A stretch of DNA of 64,000 nt, from contig NW_022985163.1 of NCBI RefSeq assembly GCF_010093535.1, positions 186,603-250,602 of the forward strand, read 5' to 3'. The position numbers and the translations under genes are program-made. Positions 44,701 to 57,900 of this stretch are shown here, in pieces. The number at the start of each line of letters is the position of its first letter. Position 1 is the stretch's first letter. The DNA comes from Lindgomyces ingoldianus (lineage: Eukaryota; Ascomycota; Dothideomycetes; Pleosporales; Lindgomycetaceae). The notes under the pieces are model-generated. The model saw only the letters and a list, made by a program, of their open reading frames with translations. It searched no databases and was not told the DNA's origin.

Positions 44701-47426
44701 ACAGCATGTACGCCTAGTGCTAAAGGCTATAAAAAAAGCAGGTCTGCAACTTAACATAGATAAATGCAAGTTCTACTAATTAAAGGTTATATATTTAAGA
44801 TATATAATCTCTATAAATAGCATTTAAATAGACCTTATTAAAGTTTAAACTGTGCTAGATTAGTAATACCTAAAAAACATAAAAGATATTTAAGCTTTTA
44901 TAAAATTTACTAACTTTTACTAATAATTTATTAATAACTTTTTGCAGCTAGTAAGCCTTATAATTACACTTACTAAAAAAAAAGTTTAATTTAACTTTAA
45001 CTTAAATTACTAATAGTTTTTTAACTAGCTAAAGAAAGCTTTTACTAAAGCCTTAATACTCTACTACTTTAACTTTAAACTACTAATACTTATAGAAGCT
45101 AATGCCTTAGACTACATAGTAGCAGAAGTTCTCTCCTAGACTAAGCTAGATAAGACTATTAGGCCTATTACATACTTTTTAAAAAGAATAAGTCCTATAA
45201 AAAGTAATTATAAGATTTATAATAAAAAATTACTTACTATAGTACACTACTTTAAATAATAGCAACCTAAACTAGAAAGTGCAGCGCATTTAATATAGGT
45301 TCTATCTAACTATAAAAACTTACAGTACTTTATAACTATAAAATAACTTAGCTACTAATAAGCTTATTAGTTTAAATACTTATTTTATTTTAATTTTAAG
45401 ATTACTTATTATTCTAGTTAAAACAAAAAGAAACTAGATACCTTTATAAAGTAATTCTAAAACATCTCTACTTAAAAAAAAGTGTAAAAGGCTTAACACT
45501 AAACTTTACTTTAACTTAAGCTATTTTTAAACCTTAACTTAAATAAAATAAATTAAATAATTAATTAAATTATTACTAATAAGTATTTAAATAATAAATT
45601 TATTTAAGAAACTTTAAACCTGCTTTAAAACAGCGCTAGTTAGTTAAAAAAAGTAACACTAGCTAACTATAAAAACTAAAATAGTAAGCTATATTACTAT
45701 AACTAACTTATAATCTTTAATTTTAATAAACTAAGAATTAAACTACTCTAAATTATATACAACTTGCCTGTTAAAGAACACCTAGGCAGAGGAAAGACTC
45801 TTAACCTACTACAAAGAGAGTACTACTAGCCCCACATGTTCTATACTATACGCTAATACATATTATGTTGCTATACTTGCTGTAAAGTAAAGGCCTTTTA
45901 AAAAAGGTATAATAGCCTACTTAAACTACTTTTAATCTCTAAATAAGCTTAAAAAAACATATTAATTAATTTTATTATAAACCTACCTTTATCTAAAGGG
46001 TATATAAATATTATAGTAGTTATTAATTACTTAACTAAGTATTAACACTTAATACTATGTTCCTTTATAACTGCCCCTAATATAGCCTAGTTATTCTACT
46101 AATACATATAAGTTTACTATAGCCTGCCTAACATAATTATATTAGACAGAGGTACACAGTTTGTTTTAGCCTTCTAGGACAAACTCTATAAACAGCTTTA
46201 AATTGTCCTTTATCTATTTACAGCTTTTTACCTAGAGACTAACAGCTAGACTAAGAACATAAACACTATAATAAAATAAGTCCTATAAGTGTACATAAAC
46301 TACTAGTAAAATAACTAGGTAAAATAGTTAGCTACAGCATAGTTTAAAGCTAATAATATAATATTTAAATTAATATAAGTATTCTTATTTTTAGTAAACT
46401 ATAGATACTACTTCTAAATAAAATTTAAATTACTTATAAATACCTTCTAACTAACTTATTAATTTATATAAGTAATAACTGTAAATAAACTTATTAATAA
46501 AATCTAAAATATATTTAAATATATTTATAAAAAGCTTATATAAGCTTAAGCTTTTTAATAAGAGTATGTAAACTAATTTTAAACTCTTGCCCCTGTGTAT
46601 GTAGCTAGCAAGAAGGTCTAGCTAGACGCTAGAAATATCTAAATAAACTAATAATTAAAGAAACTTAATTAAAAGAACTTTAGCCCCTTTATAGTAGCTT
46701 ATATAGTTTTATTGCATGCTTACTAATTAATCCTACCTAACAGCATAAAAATACACCCTGTGTTCTATGTATTATTGCTGCGCTAAGCAGCCTTTAAATT
46801 TAACTATCTACTTAAATAGCTAAACCTACTACCTAAACTTATTATTATAAATAATAAACTAGAATATGTTATAAAAGACATTAAATAAATCTAGTTTAAT
46901 AAAAAAAAATATATTTATAAATACTTTATAAAATAGACTAGATACAACAAACTGTTGTAGAAACTTATAAAAGCTCTATAAAAGAACTCTATAGTAACTT
47001 AATTCTACACTTAATACCTATCTAAACTAAACTTATACTCTAATAAAGATAACTTAATGCTAGAACTACTAATGTAAAGAATTCTCTTTTTAATAAGAGG
47101 GGGGGTACTGTTACAGTATTCTCTCTAGATCCTAGACATAACTGTATTAAACGTGTACTAGAGTATTATTAGTGCACATCTAACATAAATATAACATAAC
47201 ATAGACATAAACTTAAGTATAAACTGCTTTAACACTAACTAAACCTAGAACAGGCTTAATTTACACTTAAAGTGCTTAGACTTTTAAGCTAAGTATTTAA
47301 TTACTAATTTCTTTTTAAACCTTTTTGTTCCTCACACAATGTCTTGTACCTACTATAATACCTCACGTAGTAATTAAACTAGACCTCTGTGAAGCTCTAT
47401 AACCTTACTCGTGCACAATTGTGACA
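41762..47426 (+). mobile_element. Ty3/gypsy chromovirus C2 (5665 bp), RIPed
   Basis: 318 bp LTRs at 41762-42079 and 47109-47426, target duplication TTTAC (41757-41761, 47427-47431) within the G1 integrase region. Purine run AAGAGGGGGGG just before the 3' LTR. The plus-strand pol is readable through stops: RT block LDMFYTIYINNILIYSNS at about 44630-44690, integrase LDRGTQFVLAF at about 46140-46180, and near 46850-47000 a C-terminal chromodomain-like region (EYVIKDIK.., YIYKYFIK.TRYNK), which places it with the chromoviruses. D-to-N changes at the RT active site and dozens of stops make it dead. Confidence 0.92.
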
Positions 47427-50400
47427 TTTACTTTCTACTTCTCTACTTTATTAATAGTAATGCTAGGGGGTTTTAGAGGTTCTTGTTTTAGAAAAGAATC
47501 TTAAGGGTCTTTATAAAGCACTTTTAGTGTAAAGACATTATGTATCTTTAACTTTAAAAGTAGTTTTAGGTAGTATAAGTTTCTAACTTACTTAAGTACT
47601 TTAAAAAAACCCTTTTATTAATTAGATAGTTTTTAGCTAGGTCTTTAAACAGCTAAGTTTTTTATGCTTAGGTAAACTATATTACTAACCTTCTAGTTAA
47701 CTAGCTAGCAGTAGTAGTTAACTACAGTTTACATTTAATCCTAGGCTTTTTCTATATAGGTCTTTGCTAGCTCTTAGGCTGCGTGCATGTAGGTTACTAA
47801 TACTAGAGCATCCTTTTAATTTAACTTGTCTATAGCTGTAATAAGTTCTGTAGAATGTTTCTAGTCCTAGCTTTAACATAGTTTAAAGCTATATAAAACT
47901 TAATATAAAAACATTTTAATTATTATATAAAGTAAAGTTAACTAAGCCTAATTAATTAAAGGCAGTAAAGAACTTTAGTTATTTTAGTAAAAAAATATAA
48001 AAGGCCTTAGTCTTTAATTAATATACTTATTTATAATCTCTATTTAGCTATTTGTTTTTTTATAATAAGCAATAAAAAGCTTAACTTTTATACTTAAAAT
48101 TTAACAAAATTTAAACTAAAAACTAGATATAACTAAGGTTCTTAATTAAAAATAATAGTTTTAGGTGTATAGCTAAAACAGTACACTTATTAAATAAACA
48201 AAGTAGCTATTTTCTAGGCGTTAATTATTTTATAGTAGGGGATAAAAATAGCTTATTTTAATAAGTAATTAATTATAACTATAATTTAATTATATTTAGA
48301 CTTATCTTTAAGAAACTCTTTAAAGTTAATGCATAAGTGCTGCATTAGTTAAGCAGGAATTAGTAGAGAGTAAATAAAGCCTAGAGTTTAAGTCTATTTT
48401 AGATAAGCTTTATAATAAAGAAAGTAATTCTATACATATTATTTATAAGTAGCCTTTATACCCTTCTAGTAGTACTTTTAGGCTAGTAACTAATAGGTCT
48501 TAGTAGCACTTAAATATGCTAAGGATACTTAGTTATAGACTTCTTAAATAAGTTAGGTACATAGTAATAAGTCTGCTAGCACACATAAGTAGTTAGCATA
48601 AAGGAGTAGTCTGTTTCTTATTTAATAATAGTAAAGTAAAAGTTTTTACTTTTACATAAAAAAAGCTTAATTCTTTTAAAGTAATACATTAATTAATTTT
48701 AAAAAATTTAAAAACATAACCTAGTTTAGTTTTTTTATAACATTTAGCATAGCTGCTTAAGTTATTGTTTAAGCAATATAGTACTAGGCTAGTTTAGAGT
48801 TAATTTAGGGGTGTAGTTAGTGTAGTCTTAGTAAGACTCTTAACTTATTATTAGTTTAAGCTACTTTTAAATTTTCTATATCTTATTTACAACAACTAAG
48901 AATATCTGCCTTAGTGTTGTTCTTACTAAGGGTGTACTTAATTTAGAAATAATACTAAGCTAACTTTTTAGCCTAATAGACCTAATAAGTATTTAGCACC
49001 TTTATTATTATAAAGTACTCTAATAAATAATAATTAGTATATACTAAGGTGCTTATTACTATAAATGTAAGCTTAGCCCTTTATTATTTAAACATAGTAA
49101 TAATTATAAATAGCTTCTTATTATATATCTCCTAGTTTAGCTCTAAACTAGATAGGACCTTACTATAAAATAATATAAAGCACTAATTTCTATCTACTTA
49201 TTCCTAAGAAAGGACTTCTGCTACTACTCTATTAAAAGTGTTAGTTTTAATTTTAGTTTATAACATAAAGTTAAAATAGTAGAGTGTAGGTATTTTTAGT
49301 AGCTTAAACTTTAGCTTTTTAGAAGCTATATTACACTCTAAAGTTTATATAAAAGAAGTAGTAAAACTTTAAAGCGTAATAATTAGTTTTACTATATAAA
49401 AGAATTTTAAAACAAATTATTAATAAAATTTAGTAAAGCCTAAGAAGAATTTTACACCTGTTATAGTAGTAGGCGCCTACTAGTTGCGTAGCACCTTTGC
49501 TTTCTAAAGGTTAACCTTTAGTCCTTTATTTAAAAGTATATAGCTAAGATACTTTATTTAAGTAATATAAAATTTACTTTTTTTAATCTTTACTTATAAT
49601 CCTGCTTACTAGAGCCTTTCTAAGACCTTTTTAATATAAAAGATATAAGTTACCTTATCTTTAGAGTAGATAAAGATGTTATTAAGATAAGTAATATAAA
49701 AATTATTTAAATAGTTAATTAATACATTGTTTATATAGCACTAGTAAGTTGCTAGACTATTACACAATCTAAAAAGCAAAACTTTATACTTATAAGTTTT
49801 ATATTATGTCTAAAAGGTAGTACACTTTTTAGAGCTTAGATCTATCCTAATCTTATTAAAAGCTGCGTAAATATTAAACTTAGTAAAGATTACTGCCTTA
49901 GTAGGTCTTAATAAAAGTTTGTCTATACATAGTATTAAATATATATCCTTGCAGGTAAGAGTGTTAAGTTTGCAGTAATTAACATAGATACATAAGTTAC
50001 TATTTAGTTTCTGTACATAAAAGATAAGAGATATAAAAAGGCTCTAACTTTACTTAATAAAGCTATATTTTAGATTATTTATAATGTATTTCTTTATTGC
50101 CTCTAGCTTCTTAAGGTTCTGTTTGTACAACAGACTATAACTATTAGAAAGAGGCTCTGTAAGGACAATCTTGTAGTTATATAAACAATGTACTAGTAGC
50201 TAGTAAGCTGCTATGTAACTAAATATATCTTAGTACTAATAGTATTTAGAGAGTAATTAGAGGTTTACTAATGCTTTAGTTTTATATTTAGTGTCTAACT
50301 ATAAAGCTTACTTATCTTTAATTAACTACTTAATTTTATAAATAAAAGTTAAAAAGAACTTATTTTTCTTTTTTTTTATATTAAAATAAAAAGCATTTAC

Positions 50401-53101
50401 TAAAATTAAAGTAATAGTAGCTAAATAAACCTTCTTTAGACTTATTTTAGACTTTTTAATAAATAAGTAAAAGAATAATTTAAGTGTTTTTAAACTATAG
50501 ATAATAGAAAATTTGTATAATTTTAGTAGCTTTAGCAAACCTTTAATGCAGTAAATTGTTAGGCTGTATAACTACTAAAATTAGTCCTTTTTTATAGTGT
50601 GTTATGTTATTTAATATCTAGCTCTACTTCTTTGTTACGTGTAGGCTAGGTTCATTATATAAGCAAGGGTAGTAAAAGTTTATAAGTAGGTAGATATTTA
50701 CTAGGCTATATAATCTAATTTCTCTTTATATTTAAATAGAGTTTAAAACAACATAACTATTTAATGCTAATAATATAGTTTTAGAAGCTAAGGTTTATAA
50801 TAATAAAAAGGCAGTTTTAGATGCTTCTTTTATTAATTTACATATGCAAGTAGATATACTAGTAGATAGGGACTTAGATCTAATTTTAAAAGCCCTTAAC
50901 TATAACTTTAAATAGTAAGTGTTAAATAAAAACATAAAAGCATTAAAATAATAACTTAGTAGTTAGTAAGTTAATAAATAAAAAACTATAAGCGCTAGTA
51001 TTAACTAAAAGATTTAAACAAACTTTAATGCTTTTTAAATATAAAATAGTAGGGACTTAAAAGTGTTTTCTTTTAAATAAGTGTAATAAATTAATGTTTA
51101 ATAAATTATACTTACTTAAGCCTAGAATAAAGAGTTTTTCTAGGCATTTTTATTTCTTATTTAAAAAAGGTCTAGGTTGTAATTATTTACATTTATAAAC
51201 TTTTTCTTAGATTTTTATTACTTTACTTTAATTTTCTGTACTCTAGAGATAAAATAATTGCTAGCAAAATATCTTAGTTTACTATAATTATAACAGTTGC
51301 TAGAAGTTGTCTGTCTTTCTAGAGCAGGTGTTTAGCTAGATTGTCTATAGGTAATTAAGGTAGACTAGGGTACTAACAGAGGTGCAGGTTAGGGTGCACT
51401 AGAATAGTATACTGCCTTAGATGTATTACTAGAAACCTTTTAAGACTAATCTATACTAGGTCTAATAGTAGACTGTTAGGTAAGATTAATAGTTTACTTT
51501 AAAATAGTAGAGGTATTTCTTCTTTCTATATTATAAGCTGTTAGGTAGGCTACTATTATTTTAAAAAAGCTCTTTTAAGTGTATTTAAAACCTAAGTTTA
51601 GTACTTTTAAGCTAAGTAGTATTTTTTTTATAAGTAAAAAAACTATTTTAACTTTAATATAAACTCTTTAATAGTAGCACTAATAAAGTAAGCTTTAAAA
51701 GTAGAAAATGCTTTTTTTTTTACTTATTTTTAGAGTTTAAAACACTTATTACGCCTCTGTTTTTTTATTACTAGTAATAAAGTACATTTATAAAAGCTTA
51801 ATTATTTTTTTTATGTTTCTAAACTAAAAGTTGTCTAATTTAGCTAGGTATCTAGGCTCTAGGTATTCCTTTATAATACTAGCAGTGTGTCCTTATACTA
51901 ACGCTATGTGTGCATGCTTACTCTAATAGTAATCTAAATTAATGTTAAGTCTATCTATAATAAAGGCTTATTATTATTTAAACATAAGTTCTTTGCTATC
52001 TATAAGGTTTTTAATCTTAAGCATATATTTAGTAAAGTAGCTTTAAAGAAGCTTAAGAGTGCCTAAAAAGTCTCTTACTATTAGTATAGCAAAAGTAATT
52101 TAAGGCATTATTAAAAGTAATTTAGTAGTTAGTAAAAGTTAATTAAAACTAATAGTTTTTAATTTAGTTAGCTGTTTAATTTATGCTTTTAATTAAGTAA
52201 CTTAGTTTTTAAAGGCTATGTTACTCTAGTTTAACTCTAAATTTAGTAAGTCTTTAGCTTTAAGTTCTATAAAAAAAGGTTTAGCTATTAAAGTAAGTAG
52301 TTATTTAGTTTTAAAAGTAAGCATCTTGCCTTAGCTATAGCTAGAATAAGTTGCAGTCTTTATAATAAGATCTAATAGTAGTTAAAAGTTAAGCATTAGT
52401 AGTTATCTTTAATTTTAATAAGTTATTAGTAGTCTTTAAGTTTTTACTTTAGCACACTCTTTATAACTTTTTTAAAAGTAATTTTAATTATAAGGGATAA
52501 AAAGTTTTTAAAATTCTATTTATACTAACTAAATAATTTAATGTAACAGTGTGTAAAAAATTATAACTTAAACTAAATTAGACACTTCTTAGAGTTAGAT
52601 ATAGTTAAATAAATAATTAATATAATATTATTAATAAGGCTGTTACTAGTAAAAGTAAGTTTTCTAATATAATGTAACAGTGTAGGCAAGATAATAGGTC
52701 TAAATGCAGTATAAATCTACTTAGAGGCATATAGGAGTGCGTAGGGACTTAAAGACCTAGAAATACTAATAACACCTATAGGCCTTATACATAGGATATT
52801 AGAAAACTACTAAGCTAGCTATAGAGGCAAGGTGCAACTAAATACATAAGGGAATAGGGGTAACTGCAGGGGACTAGGTCAAGTCATGGTCGGGGCCGAT
52901 ACGGGGACCCTTCGGATAGGATCCGAGCGACCCGAGATGGAACGATTCGTAGAATTGTTACACGTAAGGCTGCCCCTAAATAAGAAATAAAAGAAATAGC
53001 TTAAGAAAAAAGCGTGCCTTAACTATAAAAAAGTAAGCTACTTTTATTAAAGTTGCCTAGACTCTAAGAAACTAGAGAATAAAAATAAAAAGTTAGCTAT
53101 A

Positions 53102-53305
53102 TGTAACAGCGTGTACCGCCTCACATGCTCTGCGGCATCAGCTCCCTCGCTTGCGCAACGAGTAGCACGCTAGTGCTACAAGTAGCGCCTTGGCAGGGGG
53201 CACACATGTATATTTAAACTCGCAGAGCAGCTCCTCTGCTCCTTAGTTTAATCTAGTTGAGTTACACCACCTCTTGCTTGTAGCTTGAGCATGCCGACCG
53301 TGACA
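53102..53305. repeat. Solo LTR (204 bp), not RIPed
   Basis: Starts TGTAACAGCG, ends ..CCGTGACA, flanked by CTATA on both sides (53097-53101 and 53306-53310), inserted in G2. Composition is GC-normal in contrast to everything around it. It contains a TATATTTAA promoter-like box. It resembles no other LTR in the window. Confidence 0.85.
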
Positions 53306-54842
53306 CTATAAAAGCTATATATGCTAATAAAGGCCTAGTAATAGAGAAACTTTATAATAACCTAAATAAACAACTCTGCTAGAGATATAGAGCTAACTAT
53401 AAATCCTCTAACTATTTAAGAAACTATTAAGAGGTTAAGGTCTAAAAGAGAGACAGTATCTCTAGGGCTATTAAGTAAGCTATAGTTTTTAAGGGATAGC
53501 AGAATCTAAGATAAGTAGTTAACTATGTTAAAAATGTAAGAAGAGGTAAAAAATAATACTTTCTTTAATAAACTAGAATAGGCGTCCTAGCTAAAGAGCT
53601 TAAGCAATAATTTAAATAAGGGGACTACTAGAAATGCAGAAAACCTTATAGCTATAACCTCTGCAAAATAGGACTTTATAAGGTAATCCTAGATAATAAC
53701 TACAACACCTATAAAGTTATAAAAAGGATTACTATAGTCTACTACAATATATTAAATAAAGAAGAATAACAGAAATTCTTTAAAAAAAAATTTTAGTAAA
53801 AGAAGAAAGTCTTAACTAGCTCTAAACACCCCTCTAGACTCTAGCTCTATTAAATAAGTAAACAAACACACTACCTCTAGCACTAGCAGTAACAAGAAAG
53901 AAGCTAGAAGAACAACAAATCTATAAATATTACATTCTATATAGAAGTAAGCAACATAATAACTTTTAATGTAAGTATAGAAGCTACCCCTTGCAAATAA
54001 TCTAAACTAAGGAATATCTGCGTTAGACTTAGGTATAGCCTATACTAATCTATACTAACCTAGAACAATGCCTATACATGTAGTACCTATGTATAAATAA
54101 ATACTGCGTCTAACATTAGCTAACTAAACACTAAGTAGAATAGTAGCTAATTAGTGTATAAAAAAGTAAAAGGTTTATAAACACCCTAATAAGACAAGCT
54201 ACAACATGTAAAATGCTAAACTGCCTGCACTATAGTACAGGCCCTGCTTATAAACAAAAACTCTAGACTAAGTGTAAGAACGCCCCTAACTGCGCCTTTT
54301 ACTACTTTTAATAAAAAGCTAATTAACAAGACAACTAACTCTCTTACTACTATAAAGTAAAAAACATTAACTGCTTAGTAAAAAAGTGCATAATAAAAGA
54401 ACACTAGGAATTTAAAATCTACACTAACTAAGTAAACAAATAAATACGCAATATTCTAAGCATTAAGAAAGAAGACACTAGCCTAAACTATAACAAAATC
54501 TACTATAGCATAAGAGTCTTAGTAGCTGTAAGATAAGAACCTAGAAGAAGCTTAACAACTAAGTTTATGCTTAGATGTAAGGGCTTTATATATAAAAGCT
54601 TTGCATTAATTAACAGCAGCTGCACGTTTACAGCAATTAACTCTAACTAGGTTAAAAAACACTAAATGCCTTATAAAGCTAAAAAGAAACTCTTTTAAGT
54701 ATTTTTAGCTAACGCATTATTAATTAAATATAGTAGAGGAAGGATCTAGCTTAAAACTATAGAACTAGCCTTAGAAACTAAAACTATAAGTAACTAGGTA
54801 TTATTAAACATATTACTACTTGTCGCGTATACTAAGAGCCTT

Positions 54843-54885
54843 GGCTGGGGCTCAGAGCCTGGGACTGGGGCTCAGAGCCTGGGAC
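54843..54885 (+). repeat. 20 bp tandem duplication in the copia LTR
   Basis: CTGGGGCTCAGAGCCTGGGA occurs twice head to tail, non-RIPed, with an internal palindrome (GGCTCAGAGCC). Confidence 0.8.
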
Positions 54886-54907
54886 GCAGCTCGGGATCTG
54901 GAGATAT

Positions 54908-57900
54908 TGTCACGGTATCCTCCCCGGATCCCAGACATAACCGTATTAGACGCGTACTAGAGTATTATTAGTGCATGTCTAACATAAACATAACACAACA
55001 CAGACATAAACTTAAGCATAAACTGCCTTAACACTAACTAAACCTAGAATAAGCTTAATTTATACTTAAAGCGCTTAGACTTTTAAGCTAAGTATTTAAT
55101 TACTAATTTTCTTTTAAACTTTTTTATTTCTTATATAATGTCTTATACCTACTATAATACTTTACATAGTAATTAAACTAGACCTTTATAAAGCTTTATA
55201 ACCTTACTTATATATAATTATAACATTATGTTATGTTAAAACTTTAGCTAAAAATAGCTTCTAAATTTAATTTAATAAGCTTAGTACTTATATAACTCTA
55301 AGCTATTAAAGTAAGCTAAAAAGCCTTTTAAAAAGCACTTACTTTATAAAAAAGCTACTATATTATAAGCTTTAAAGCTTTTTAAAAGAACTTTAAAAAA
55401 TAGCTTTATGTTATTAAGTAGTCTATTTCTACTTTAACTTTTATTATAGTAGTAGAAACTAAGAACTTACTAGCCTTAAAGCTTACTTAAAAGTTTAGAG
55501 ATAGCTTAACTTTTTTTTACTTAATACTACTTATAACTTATAACTTTTTTAACTTAGTAATAAAATCTAACTAACTCTCTAATCCTTTACTGTTTAATAA
55601 AAAATAAAAAGACCTACTTTTCTTTTTACATAAGCTTTAATATAAACTTAAAAAAAATGTAAACTAATTCTTTTTTAAATACTTTTAGTTACTATATGCC
55701 TACTTTTAACTTAACTATAATATAATAGCCTTAATTAACTTACTAATAGATAAAAATATTATTAACTTAAATTAATTTATAGTGTTTTTATAAGTAACTT
55801 ATAAAAACTTAAATAAAAAGTTAATAGCTTTAAGTTACCTAAACACTTTATAATTAAAAAAAAAAGCTTTACTTTATACTTTACTAAGTTTTACTAACTT
55901 ACATCTAATATAAGCTTAAATAAGATAAGTCTAATTATAGCCTTATATAACTCTCTCTTAACTAAAGTATAACACGCTATAGTAGAAAAACCCCTTCTAA
56001 ACAACCTTAATGTGTATGTAAACTTAATTACTACCTATAATAATAACATAAAGTTCCTCTCTATATAAGCCCTAATACACCTCTAAACTAGTGTAGTTAT
56101 AAATAAAAACCTTAACATAATAAAAATTAATTTAAATTATGCTTTAGTTAGTTCTAAAAAGTGTAAAAATTATAAAAAAAAAGTTAATACTTTAAGTATA
56201 GTAAGTATAGTTATATTTTTTAAAACTACTTTATTTTTTTTTAAGTTTACATAAGTAGCGTAGCTAGCACTTATTAAAAATTTTTACTATTTTAATTTTA
56301 TTTTTATAAGAGCTTTAACTTATATTTAAGCCTTAATCTTTTTTACTACTCTTAATGTAGCTATAGCTATAGCAGTAAAAGCTTATAAAAAGGCTTGTTT
56401 TAAAGCTAAGTTACTCTTTAGAACTAATTTAACACTAGATCTTTGCTAACTTATAAGCTAAGTTTCTTACTAATAACTAAAAGTACTAAGTTAATATTTT
56501 TATATATTTATAATAAGAAACTATATTAGCTTTAATATAAGCTTTTATTAACTTAAGAGTAAATAGCATAAGTTATATTAATAGAAAACTAGCGTGTAAA
56601 TTAAATCTTTAATTAACACTACTTACTTAAATAATTTACTTAACTAGATTTAATAAAAAATAACTTAAAAAAAGTTTTATTTTTTATACTATAACTATTA
56701 TAATTACCTACTAACACTATAANNNNNNNNNNACTTACTTTTTAATAACTTAAAAAAAAACTACTTAAGTAAGGCTAATAAGCTAGGCCTTTTACTAAAA
56801 TAAGCTATATAAAATAATTTAATAACTACTTAAACTTAAAAAAAAAAGCTTTTATAAAATCTTTACCTACTTAATTTAGACATAAACTAAAACTTAAACA
56901 GTAAATAGACATCTGCTATATAGAACCTGCCCTATTTATAACCTTAGCTTAATAACTAGATTATAAAATCTATGTAGTTATAATTTCTAATATAGACTAA
57001 GCTCTAGCTCTTTAAAAACACACTAACTTAAAGATAATAATTCTTTAAAACTACTATAACTTATTATATATATTTTTTTTAAGATAAGTCTAATAAGCTT
57101 TTAATATAATATCTATATAATTACTAAATAACTTTTAAGCCTAGTAAACAACTTAGTTATAGGCTACTATATAAAATGTTACTAAATAAATTAAAAGTGC
57201 TTTAAAAATACTTTAATAAGAACCTAAAAAAAAGTTTATTTAAGCTAGCTTATTACTAGTAGTGTTACTTATACTATTTATAAAGAAACCTAAAGGTAGG
57301 CTTTAATTCTATATTAACTACTAAGAACTAAATGCTATTACTATTAAAAACTAATACTTAATTTTTTTTTTACAAAAAACTCTAAGCTAACTAAATAAAG
57401 TAAAGTATTTTATAAAGTTAGATATTATTACTGCCTTTAATAAGCTAAAAATAGTAAAAGGTAATAAGTAGCTAATAGTGTTTTAGACCTAATATAGACT
57501 ATTTAAGTACCTAGTAATGCCCTTTAGCTTAGCTAACACGCCTAGTACTTTTTAACATTTTATAAATAACTTGCTCTAACCCTACCTAGACATGTTCTGC
57601 ACTATGTATATTAATAATATTCTAATCTACAGCAATAGCCTTTTAAAGTATAAATAGTATATACGCTTAGTGCTAAAAGCTATAGAAAAAGTAGGTTTAT
57701 AACTTAACATAGATAAATATAAGTTCTACTAATTAAAGGTTATGTATTTAGAATATATAATCTTTATAAATAGTATTTAAATAGACCCTGTTAAGGTTTA
57801 AACTATGCTAGATTAGTAATACCTAAAAAATATAAAAGATGTTTAAGCTTTTAAAAAATTTACTAACTTTTACTAATAATTTATTAATAACTTTTTATAG

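Larger units (their letters stand above)
40132..52962 (-). mobile_element. Ty3/gypsy element G1 (about 7.2 kb without the nested C2)
   Basis: 290 bp LTRs at 40132-40421 and 52673-52962, same orientation, with flanking duplication CGTAA. Read on the minus strand from 52672 downwards: gag (about 52600-51200), RT with a YLNNIFIYS block at 49662-49688 (YLDD ancestor), RNase H end NNTKADILS at about 48895-48925, and integrase region below 48800, cut at 47431/41757 by C2 and continued to about 40470. All frames are broken by RIP; the open frame at 50338-50538 is chance. The outer 80-110 bp of both LTRs are nearly RIP-free. Confidence 0.88.
39156..54820 (+). pseudogene. Gypsy G2 gag and protease region, split by G1 and a solo LTR
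   Basis: Gag can be read on the plus strand at about 39430-40020 (PKAFNKTAKDLKLFFTRCYF..) with TAG for TGG. The zinc-knuckle part is cut at 40131 by G1 and resumes at 52968 (CLNYKKVSYFY-SC, counterpart of a C..C....H....C knuckle). Duplication CGTAA at 40127-40131 and 52963-52967 proves the split. Further on, ALINSSCTFTAINSNWV at about 54592-54650 corresponds to a retropepsin with D changed to N. A solo LTR sits at 53102-53305. The rest of pol is displaced by the copia element from 54821 and not visible. Confidence 0.75.

Noticed and set aside
50326..50538. 70-codon Lys/Phe-rich open frame on the minus strand
   Set aside because: Lies within G1 in AT-rich DNA; composition is that of RIPed sequence and it is not a gene.
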